Of a DNA stretch of 8,974 nucleotides, positions 1-5,648 are shown in pieces. Source of the DNA: Caldifarciminota bacterium (GTDB lineage Bacteria; Hydrothermota; Tepidihabitantia; Tepidihabitantales; JAOUPE01); the NCBI GenBank assembly GCA_029880025.1, contig JAOUPE010000048.1, positions 1 through 8,974 of the forward strand, in the 5' to 3' direction. Every line of letters starts with the position of its first letter. Position 1 is the stretch's first letter. A program made the position numbers and the translations under genes. The notes beneath the pieces were generated by a model. That model did not search any database. It saw only the letters and a program-made list of their open reading frames with translations, and was not told where the DNA came from.

Positions 1-923
1 ATGCTGGAGTTTATGCTCTTGGCAAGGAGCTGGCGATTGTGCAAACGGTTGATGTTCTCACGCCAATTGCCGATGACCCCTACACTTTCGGCGCAATCGC
101 TGCTGCCAATAGTTTAAGTGACATTTATGCGATGGGAGCAAAACCACTTACAGCATTGAATATCTTAAGCTTTCCCCCGGATGAGATTCCGCCGATGGTT
201 TTAAGAGAAATAATTAGAGGTGGTTGTGATAAAGTTAAAGAAGCGGGGGCGGTAATCTTAGGTGGACATACTATTCGTGATTCAGAGGTAAAATATGGAT
301 TAGCCGTTACTGGTATCGTAAAAAAGAGCGAAATTATATCTAATCACAATGCTCGAGTCGGTGATGTCTTAGTTCTTACTAAACCGATTGGGACTGGTGT
401 AATCGCCACCGCACTCAAAAATAAAGAGGTGGTAAAAAAGGCGGTTGAGAGAGCTAATAAATCTATGTTGAAATTAAATAAAACAGCTTCGATACTTATG
501 AAACGATTTAAAGCAGATGCGGCAACTGATATTACTGGTTTTGGGTTACTGGGTCATGCCTTAAATTTAGCACAAGCCAGCCAGGTCGGACTTGAGATTT
601 ATACCTCGGAAGTACCAATTTTACCCGGTGCTTTTGTACTCGCCCAAAAAAATTTCTTTTCCGCTGGTTCAATAGCCAATTTCGAATATGTGAAACCTTA
701 TGTAAGATTCGCCTCAACAGTGAATAAAACCTGGCAAATGTTATTATGTGATGCTCAGACCTCGGGTGGACTGCTAATTGCTATTCACAAAAATAAAGTT
801 GATAAATTTATCAAGGCACTTTATCGAAAAGGGCTAAAAGAGGCAAAAATTATTGGTCGGGTTATTAAGGGAAAAGGAATTCAAGTGAGCCCGGTCAGAA
901 ATATTGAAGATACTATGGGTTAA
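1..923 (+). CDS. selD: Selenide, water dikinase (selenophosphate synthetase), 5' end outside the window
   Basis: This enzyme makes selenophosphate from selenide and ATP, the selenium donor for selenocysteine and selenouridine. The reading frame is open from the left edge (codons begin at base 3, and bases 1-2 complete a probable Asp codon), so the GTG at 39 is an internal valine and not the start. 306 codons are present. Against the E. coli protein of 347 residues, about 50 N-terminal residues are missing, including the Cys/Sec and Lys active-site loop. Visible family marks are QTVDVLTPIADDPY near the start, GGHTIRDSE around 262-288, TDITGFGLLGHALN around 529-570 and CDAQTSGGLL around 748-777. 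It ends with TAA at 921-923 and faces the - strand genes convergently. The family assignment is secure. Whether the active site is Cys or Sec cannot be seen here. Confidence 0.96.
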   Translation, partial: AGVYALGKELAIVQTVDVLTPIADDPYTFGAIAAANSLSDIYAMGAKPLTALNILSFPPDEIPPMVLREIIRGGCDKVKEAGAVILGGHTIRDSEVKYGLAVTGIVKKSEIISNHNARVGDVLVLTKPIGTGVIATALKNKEVVKKAVERANKSMLKLNKTASILMKRFKADAATDITGFGLLGHALNLAQASQVGLEIYTSEVPILPGAFVLAQKNFFSAGSIANFEYVKPYVRFASTVNKTWQMLLCDAQTSGGLLIAIHKNKVDKFIKALYRKGLKEAKIIGRVIKGKGIQVSPVRNIEDTMG

Positions 924-956
924 CTTAATTTTTTCAGTTATGACCATATCGCTTCT

Positions 957-993
957 GGTATTTCTAACGGGGTAAACTCCATTAGAAATATCC
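957..993. repeat. Imperfect palindrome (hairpin) between convergent genes
   Basis: The left arm GGTATTTCTAACGG (957-970) pairs with the right arm CCATTAGAAATATCC (979-993) across an 8-base loop, with one G-T wobble and one bulged base. It lies 34 bp beyond the selD stop and well downstream of the - strand methyltransferase, where a bidirectional terminator could sit. Neither side has a clean U-tract, so it may instead be a copy of a dispersed palindromic repeat. The pairing is seen directly; the role is inferred. Confidence 0.6.
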
Positions 994-1002
994 GTAGTGA
1001 TA

Positions 1003-1064
1003 GCCAAGGAGACACTGAGCTCAAGGAAAAGAAATTACCTCTGTATCCTCTGCTCCTCTGTGGC
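1003..1064. repeat. CAGAG-rich imperfect inverted repeat
   Basis: On the - strand the right arm (1039-1064) reads as repeated units of the form ACAGAGG/GCAGAGG/ACAGAG. The left arm (1003-1019) reads GCCAAGGAGACACTGAG on the + strand and is partly complementary to it, so the two arms could fold with a loop of about 20 bases. This looks like the short 'CACAGAGG' type intergenic repeat found in many copies in some bacterial genomes. Translating it gives a low-complexity Ser/Arg-rich frame that I do not consider a gene. Copy number in the genome cannot be judged from one window. Confidence 0.5.
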
Positions 1065-1152
1065 AGAAATTTCCTTTTAGAGCAAGAAATGACCTGCAAA
1101 ATTATATTGAGGAAATATGTACTTAGGAAAGCGAATGACCTAAAAAATATCT

Positions 1153-1773
1153 TCATCTCTTTTCTCCGGATATTACCACAAAACCACCCTTGCCAAAACC
1201 TTTATTAGGCTTCTGAACGGAATTTATTACATTGGGGAGTTTAAATACCGTCTGATAATAGGAGAAGCTATTAAATCCTAACCCTTCAAGTAGATTTATA
1301 ACTTCCTTTGGACTAAAAAAGTTAGCTTGTTTATAAAATATACTTTTCTTTTTTTGATAGAATCTGCCTAAGAAGCTATTTTTGTTTATTATGCCAACAA
1401 TTAATTTACCCTTTTTCTTTAAAACTCTTCTTGCTTCTTCCAAAACTTTTTTGTGGTCTTTTACAAAGCATAAAGTAATAATAATCGCAACATAGTCAAA
1501 AAAGGCATTTCTAAACGGCAGGCGCTCCCCAAAACCCAACTGAGCATCAATTCCTTTTTTTCTAGCAATCTTTATCATATTTTTTGAAGGGTCAATTCCA
1601 AACTGAATCCCTAAAGGTAAAGCAAACCTTCCTGTGCCTACACCAATTTCTAAGCCTTTCCCCTTTTTTGGTAAAACCTTTCTTATGGCTTCAAGTTCTG
1701 ACCAGTATGTAAATTTATTTTCATCGTACCAAGCGTCATATTTTTTATAATAACAATTAAATATATTTTCCAT
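1153..1773 (-). CDS. Class I SAM-dependent methyltransferase, UbiE-like fold
   Basis: This 206-residue protein has the Rossmann-type methyltransferase core: motif I LEIGVGTGRF (41-50), the acidic ribose-binding position D61 in GIDPS, LPF at 85-87 and FDYV at 92-95 (motif IV region). It also has a typical VLKKKGKLIVGI strand (117-128). This is the Methyltransf_11 type; the substrate cannot be read from the sequence. The ATG at 1771-1773 is preceded by a GAGGTG Shine-Dalgarno site (1784-1789, 10-nt spacer). It is the last gene of the - strand run, 149 bp after the ferritin-like gene, so it may have its own promoter. Its TGA stop is at 1153-1155. The fold is certain, the role unknown. Confidence 0.88.
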   Translation of the reverse strand: MENIFNCYYKKYDAWYDENKFTYWSELEAIRKVLPKKGKGLEIGVGTGRFALPLGIQFGIDPSKNMIKIARKKGIDAQLGFGERLPFRNAFFDYVAIIITLCFVKDHKKVLEEARRVLKKKGKLIVGIINKNSFLGRFYQKKKSIFYKQANFFSPKEVINLLEGLGFNSFSYYQTVFKLPNVINSVQKPNKGFGKGGFVVISGEKR

Positions 1774-1777
1774 AAAT

Positions 1778-1903
1778 CTAAATCACCTCACTAACCATTA
1801 TGGAATTTTTTTGATGTCCATATAATTCTTTGTCCACAATTTTTCTCTCTACATTCCTTTCCTTCAATTTCCTTGCTTCATCAATTCAACTAAAATCTGC
1901 CAT
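1778..1903 (-). other. Possible decayed or unusual small ORF with an in-frame TGA
   Basis: Reading the - strand from ATG at 1901-1903 gives five codons (MADFS), a TGA at 1886-1888, then 35 open codons rich in Lys, Glu and Arg up to a TAG at 1778-1780. The TAG lies 4 bp before the methyltransferase start. The part after the TGA looks protein-like (for example EARKLKERNVERKIVDKEL), and the next gene's Shine-Dalgarno site sits in its last codons, as in real operons. There is no Shine-Dalgarno site before the ATG. A TTG at 1865-1867 behind AAGGAA is another possible start. No stem-loop follows the TGA, so a selenoprotein is unlikely. It may be a gene remnant or noncoding. Confidence 0.2.
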
Positions 1904-1922
1904 TTATAATATTAATAAGACT

Positions 1923-2225
1923 TTATTTAGTCTTTCTAATTTCATCTTCAACTTCCTTAGCACCTTCTTTATAGAACTTCTCTTCGTCCGGTGCAAGTTC
2001 CTTAAGAAGCCTGAGGAATTCGCCCGCATGGACGCGCTCTTCGTCAGCAATATCTTTTAATACTCCTTGCGCCAACTTGTTGTCAGTTGACTCGGCAAGC
2101 TGCATGTAGAGCTGAATTGCTTCATATTCTGCAGCTATCATAAAACGTATTGCGCGGACTAATTCTTCATGTGTAACCTGGCGGTCATTTTTTAATCCAG
2201 AAAAGGGTGTTCCAAATTCAGGCAT
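1923..2225 (-). CDS. Encapsulated-ferritin-like (rubrerythrin-superfamily) di-iron protein
   Basis: This 100-residue, mostly helical protein has the minimal two-helix ferritin-like pattern: AAEYEAIQLY (31-40) and ADEERVHAGEF (60-70). E33, E63 and H66 match the spacing of the ferroxidase ligands of encapsulated ferritins (Glu32, Glu62 and His65 in the Rhodospirillum rubrum protein), and E35 and E62 are additional carboxylates. Proteins of this type form annular multimers and oxidise and store iron, usually inside an encapsulin shell. I see no clear C-terminal encapsulin-loading peptide and no encapsulin gene in the window. The start is supported by a strong AAAGGAGGGG site just upstream (2232-2241). 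It follows the metal exporter gene by 18 bp, so the two are probably cotranscribed. A plain rubrerythrin-like role in peroxide defence is the main alternative. Confidence 0.82.
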   Translation of the reverse strand: MPEFGTPFSGLKNDRQVTHEELVRAIRFMIAAEYEAIQLYMQLAESTDNKLAQGVLKDIADEERVHAGEFLRLLKELAPDEEKFYKEGAKEVEDEIRKTK

Positions 2226-2243
2226 TATTTTCCCCTCCTTTCT

Positions 2244-3272
2244 CTAATATCCTAAAGAAAATAAGATAATCCCTAACACCAAACCGATAATAAGGTTGAA
2301 TAATTTTATCCGTAACGAATCTTTTATCGTATATGATAAAAGTGGCAGCATGCCATGACCATCCTGAACAATAGAACTGGTCAAAAGAACAGAAAAAGGC
2401 GCCAGACCTTTAGCAAACATTGTCACAAACATAAGGTGTGGGCCGGATTCGGGGATTAACCCTACTATAGCTGCAATTAAAAGTACCAAAAACATATGTT
2501 CTTTCACAAAAGTTTCCAAATGCCAAAATTTTAAACCAATGTCTACAATTAATAGTGCCCCAAAAGTCCATAAAAATATCCTCCATAAATGTTCTTTAGC
2601 AATGTGTTTCCAAATGTGTTCTTCTAAGTAGTGCTCAGGGACAGTAATTACTATGAAACCAGCTAAACCAATAAGAGACACAAATGTAATTCTTTGCCAA
2701 TTCCACCCTTCAGGACCGATTAGTCCCGAAATGAACCCATAAAGACTGCCTAATAATAAGGCAAAAAGTAAAAATCTTGCAAAAGACATGCTTTTAAAAT
2801 ACACAATAATTTCCTTAAAATTTAAACATCGGCATTCGTCTTCCAAATGAATCTCTGAAAGCTGACATTCCTGGCAGGGCTTTATCTTTAGAAGATATAC
2901 TGCTTTATCTATAAACCAAGCAGCAATAACTCCTAAAATGAATAAGATAACATGAATAGCCAACGCCGGTTTAGGAATCATTGCAAACATTACATAGGAT
3001 TCATCTCCGGCAGTCGCAATCATACAGCCCGCCAATGCTCCAAAGCTTATAAGACCATGGACATAAAAAGAAACACACATAAATGCGCCTAAGCATCCTG
3101 GAGTTGCACCTAAAAATGCGGCGATAAGATATTGCCTAAATAAACTTCCCTTAATCATACTATTCATTTTACCCTTTGTCAGAACGCTTAGATAATCAAT
3201 GAATATCATCATTACAAAAACAAATATGCTTATCATTAAGCCATGTTTTAAATTATGTATTAAAATTTGCAT
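2244..3272 (-). CDS. Putative ten-helix heavy-metal/manganese exporter (ArsP_2-type)
   Basis: This 342-residue integral membrane protein has about ten hydrophobic segments in two halves, roughly residues 12-30, 47-72, 74-98, 104-124, 165-185, 195-212, 231-248, 259-275, 284-302 and 325-342. Marks of the family annotated as putative 10TM heavy-metal exporter or manganese transporter are ATPGCLGAF (56-64), AGDES (88-92), PESGPH (274-279) and QDGHGMLP (303-310). Between the halves is a soluble stretch with C133, C136, H142, C147 and C149, and a second loop (213-230) carries H214, H219, H223 and H228; both could bind metal. The start has no clear Shine-Dalgarno site and lies 8 bp after the metallohydrolase stop, suggesting translational coupling. 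The stop is TAG. The transported ion is not certain; Mn, Fe or arsenic-type substrates are possible. Confidence 0.8.
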   Translation of the reverse strand: MQILIHNLKHGLMISIFVFVMMIFIDYLSVLTKGKMNSMIKGSLFRQYLIAAFLGATPGCLGAFMCVSFYVHGLISFGALAGCMIATAGDESYVMFAMIPKPALAIHVILFILGVIAAWFIDKAVYLLKIKPCQECQLSEIHLEDECRCLNFKEIIVYFKSMSFARFLLFALLLGSLYGFISGLIGPEGWNWQRITFVSLIGLAGFIVITVPEHYLEEHIWKHIAKEHLWRIFLWTFGALLIVDIGLKFWHLETFVKEHMFLVLLIAAIVGLIPESGPHLMFVTMFAKGLAPFSVLLTSSIVQDGHGMLPLLSYTIKDSLRIKLFNLIIGLVLGIILFSLGY

Positions 3273-3280
3273 TTTTATTA

Positions 3281-3994
3281 TTATACTTTAAGAATTTGAC
3301 CTACTTTTACTCCAATGAAATTTTCTTTGTATTTTTTTCTGAATATCTCTTCAGCTTCTTTGCCTGTGCAATGTGTGGGGGCGGCAAATTTAATTCCTAA
3401 TTCTTTAAACCCCTCGACCGTAAGTTCACAAACTCGCCTCTCCTTTTCCATTAGATGAAATCCTCCTGATACCAGATAAAAATTATCTTTGGGTAAGATT
3501 TTCTTAATTTCCTGTAATATTTTTATAATTCCCGGGTGGGCACAGCCGGTTAAAGCAGATATCCCATTATTTGTCTTGATTGCCAGTGCTTGTTCAGGCA
3601 TAAACTTACCTGCATATTCGCCAGGAATTTGAGCAGTAACAAAAATATCCTTAGCAATTTCTCTCGGTTTAGCTATTTCTTTAAAATTTCCTTTTAACCT
3701 CTTTACTTTCACTTTAAATTCCCGACTAAAATCTGGACAGCCATAAACAACAAAACCTTCTTTTTTCTTTAATAATTCCCATAAACCACCTGTATGATCA
3801 AAATGGTCATGTGAAATAACTACGGCTTTTATCTCATCAATGTCTACATTTAAATTCATCATATTCTCCATAAGCCAATTGCCGTTTTCTCCAGTATCAA
3901 ATAAGATTCTCCCGTCAACCAAAAATGAAACTCCCCAGCCGGTTATAAATCTTTTATCCAATGCTAGGCTATCGAAAAGTACCTTGATTTCCAT
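3281..3994 (-). CDS. MBL-fold metallohydrolase, COG1237 type
   Basis: This 237-residue metallo-beta-lactamase fold protein has the metal site HDHFDH (62-67), followed by TGCAHPG (149-155, H153), GGFH (177-180) and PTHCTG (206-211, H208). These are the marks of the COG1237 group, often annotated as dihydropteridine ribofuranosylaminobenzene 5'-phosphate synthase after the archaeal methanopterin enzyme. In bacteria without methanopterin the function is unknown, so that name should not be used as a prediction here. All metal ligands appear intact. An AAAAGG site (4001-4006) lies inside the end of the FmdB-like gene, 3 bp upstream, so translation is probably coupled. The metal exporter follows 8 bp later. 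Confidence 0.87.
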   Translation of the reverse strand: MEIKVLFDSLALDKRFITGWGVSFLVDGRILFDTGENGNWLMENMMNLNVDIDEIKAVVISHDHFDHTGGLWELLKKKEGFVVYGCPDFSREFKVKVKRLKGNFKEIAKPREIAKDIFVTAQIPGEYAGKFMPEQALAIKTNNGISALTGCAHPGIIKILQEIKKILPKDNFYLVSGGFHLMEKERRVCELTVEGFKELGIKFAAPTHCTGKEAEEIFRKKYKENFIGVKVGQILKV

Positions 3995-3997
3995 TGT

Positions 3998-4243
3998 TTA
4001 CCTTTTGCAAGTGCCGTCCGAACAAGGTGGAGTATCGCAACGCTCGTCTCTTCCGCAACAAGTTTTGCCGCCTTGTGAGCCAATAATATTCCCGCTCTTT
4101 GAAATAAAGCTTTTAGAAAATACTCTATCCAATTCCTTACTCTTACAGTGCTTGCACTTTATCTCTATTTTGTCTTGCACTACTCCTATAAGAAATTCGC
4201 TAATCTTTCCGCAATTCTTGCATTGATATTCGTAAATTGGCAT
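3998..4243 (-). CDS. FmdB-family zinc ribbon protein with Cys-rich tail
   Basis: This 81-residue protein starts with the family signature MPIYEYQCKNCG and has a CxxC pair at C8/C11 and another at C30/C33, which would form one zinc ribbon. The C-terminal third is Gly/Ser-rich and then holds five more cysteines (C62, C63, C69, C74, C79). Cys- or Gly-rich tails are common in this family and may bind a further metal ion or Fe-S cluster. The family is named after a regulator of formylmethanofuran dehydrogenase, but most members have no proven role. A strong AAAAGGAGGT site (4249-4258) overlaps the stop codon of the NifU-like gene. The stop is 3 bp before the metallohydrolase start. Confidence 0.88.
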   Translation of the reverse strand: MPIYEYQCKNCGKISEFLIGVVQDKIEIKCKHCKSKELDRVFSKSFISKSGNIIGSQGGKTCCGRDERCDTPPCSDGTCKR

Positions 4244-4256
4244 ATATTACCTCCTT

Positions 4257-4670
4257 TTATGTAGATTCATATTTTAGTAAATAATCGGCGATTGCTCGAT
4301 AAAGAGTGCTTACCGCTAAAATTGAACAATGGCTACGGTTCTGAGGCAACTCGCCTAATAACTCAATAATCTGTTTTGGAGAAATTGCCAGAGCTTGCTC
4401 AATTGATTTCCCTTCTGCTTGCTGGGCTGCCATTTCGCCACAGACTAATGTGGAGATACAACCTTCGGTATAAAATTTTGCCTCCTCAATTATTCCATTC
4501 TCGATAATAAGATAAAACTCCATCTCGTCGCCACAAGGTCCTTTGATAAATGCGCTACCTGTGGGGTCGTTCATTCTGCCAAAGTGCTTCGGGTTTTTTG
4601 CCAGTGCTACAATATTTTCTGGGTAAATAGATAAGTCTTCGTTGTGCATAATCTTTTCATTAATAGGCAT
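4257..4670 (-). CDS. NifU/IscU-like iron-sulfur cluster assembly scaffold
   Basis: This 137-residue protein has the IscU-type fold signature. GPCGD (44-48) gives C46 and D48, TEGC (68-71) gives C71, and SHC (113-115) gives H114 and C115. These match the cluster ligands and conserved Asp of IscU, so it should be able to build an Fe-S cluster and pass it on. C77 is an extra cysteine in the CISTLVC segment. There is no C-terminal NifU domain and no cysteine desulfurase in the window. The ATG at 4668-4670 has a modest AAGGAT site upstream. It follows the roughly 200-bp gap after the radical SAM gene and leads directly into the FmdB-like gene. The FmdB, Mrp and radical SAM neighbours fit an Fe-S assembly role. 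Confidence 0.9.
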   Translation of the reverse strand: MPINEKIMHNEDLSIYPENIVALAKNPKHFGRMNDPTGSAFIKGPCGDEMEFYLIIENGIIEEAKFYTEGCISTLVCGEMAAQQAEGKSIEQALAISPKQIIELLGELPQNRSHCSILAVSTLYRAIADYLLKYEST

Positions 4671-4689
4671 ATTGTATCCTTAAGTTTGG

Positions 4690-4872
4690 TTAATACCGGG
4701 CACTCAACCATAAATAAAAAGAAAATCGGTTCGGGTAATATAAAAGTTCTAGGATTCTCTTTTTCAATACAAGTAGTTTATCCAAAGCAACGCACCCAAT
4801 GTTGCATAATTCTTGCCTTGTAATTGGAATCCAATGAATCCGAAATTTTAACATCATTCTAAAAGCAACCAT
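4690..4872 (-). CDS. Doubtful small hypothetical protein in a 201-bp gap
   Basis: A 60-codon frame starts at an ATG sharing the A of the radical SAM gene's TAA stop (TAATG), which would allow translational coupling, and ends 19 bp before the NifU-like start. The predicted product is basic and aromatic-rich, with CNIGC in the middle. It has no domain I recognise and no clear membrane segment. The same stretch contains a short hairpin (ATTGG AAT CCAAT, 4823-4835) and a weak promoter-like pair, so it may be an untranslated leader. I see nothing else in the gap. Conservation in relatives would decide. Confidence 0.25.
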   Translation of the reverse strand: MVAFRMMLKFRIHWIPITRQELCNIGCVALDKLLVLKKRILELLYYPNRFSFYLWLSARY

Positions 4873-5648
4873 TAAATCTTACCCCGCCTGGCTAAAGTAT
4901 TCTTATTGCTAATCGGCTTAACATCTTTCCTTGAGGCTTCATAAACTGAAATTACATTTAAACTCGAGAAACAGCCTTTTATATCATTAAGTTCTTCTTC
5001 TGGCAAAGGTTTGACTGCACAAGGCCTTAAAGGTGTATTAACCTGAACTTCGTCCGGTTTAATTTCTTTTGTAATCTGTGCAATTGCCGAAGCATATTCT
5101 TTGTTCTCTTCTATAAACATTATCTGCAGCGCTAATTTTCCTTTAAAAATATGCTTGAAATTATCTATCGCTCGTAAAATTGTATCAAATTTCATTGTCA
5201 CTAAAGGTCGGTTTACTTTTTCAAAAATCTTCTGAGAAGGTGCGTCGATTTTAACCATGACAAAATCTGCCAATGTCAAATCTTCCTTAACCTCATATTT
5301 ATCCAGTAAAGAAGAATTGGTCAAAATTGCGATTTTTTCTTTTCTATTTTGCTTTATTGCTTTTATCATCTGACCCAGATTCTTTGCTAATGTTGGTTCA
5401 CCTCTTCCTGAGAATGTGATATAATCAATTTTCACTGTCGGTAATAAATCAAGTTCTTTGATTATTTCAGTAGCCGGAACGAATATTTTTCTTTCATTAG
5501 TTAGAATTGCTGTTTTACCGAGTTGACAATAAATACAATCAAAAGTGCAAATTTTCCCTTTTCCTGAAATAGGGTCTATACCCAAAGAACTGCCTAATCG
5601 CCAGGAAGATACCGGTCCATAGATATATTTAAAATTTTTCTTAACCAT
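4872..5648 (-). CDS. Radical SAM protein, COG0731 type
   Basis: This 258-residue protein has the radical SAM cluster motif CTFDCIYC (34-41), with C34, C38 and C41 binding the [4Fe-4S] cluster that cleaves S-adenosylmethionine. FSGRGEPT (79-86) is the SAM-binding GGE-like motif and KIDA (133-136) is a later core strand. The N-terminal YGPVSSWRLGSSLGI is typical of COG0731, the group that includes TYW1-like wyosine enzymes. Bacterial members like this one lack the flavodoxin domain and have no established substrate. The ATG overlaps the end of the Mrp gene by 8 nt, with no strong Shine-Dalgarno site of its own, so translation is probably coupled. An Fe-S or cofactor role fits the neighbours better than tRNA wyosine, but this is inference. 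Confidence 0.88.
   Translation of the reverse strand: MVKKNFKYIYGPVSSWRLGSSLGIDPISGKGKICTFDCIYCQLGKTAILTNERKIFVPATEIIKELDLLPTVKIDYITFSGRGEPTLAKNLGQMIKAIKQNRKEKIAILTNSSLLDKYEVKEDLTLADFVMVKIDAPSQKIFEKVNRPLVTMKFDTILRAIDNFKHIFKGKLALQIMFIEENKEYASAIAQITKEIKPDEVQVNTPLRPCAVKPLPEEELNDIKGCFSSLNVISVYEASRKDVKPISNKNTLARRGKI

Noticed and set aside
938..1156. 72-codon frame on the - strand after the methyltransferase
   Set aside because: It is a translation of the two intergenic repeats and is low-complexity Ser/Arg-rich with no ribosome binding site.
1886..1888. TGA as a selenocysteine codon
   Set aside because: The bases after it are purine-rich and cannot form a bacterial SECIS-like hairpin, and the context Ser-TGA-Ile is not a known redox motif.
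1830..2060. 76-codon frame on the + strand
   Set aside because: It is antisense to the ferritin-like gene and its downstream gap, with Phe/Ser/Leu-rich composition typical of a shadow.
3840..4226. 128-codon frame on the + strand
   Set aside because: It is antisense to the start of the metallohydrolase and most of the FmdB-like gene, both clearly coding.
3281..4243. Methanogen or formylmethanofuran locus, from the usual names of COG1237 and FmdB proteins
   Set aside because: No methanogenesis gene is present, and both families are widespread in bacteria under inherited names.
4737..4767. Possible promoter TTGAAA - 19 bp - TATATT on the - strand
   Set aside because: The spacing is longer than usual and matches like this are common by chance in AT-rich DNA. 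It is kept only as a note under the gap finding.
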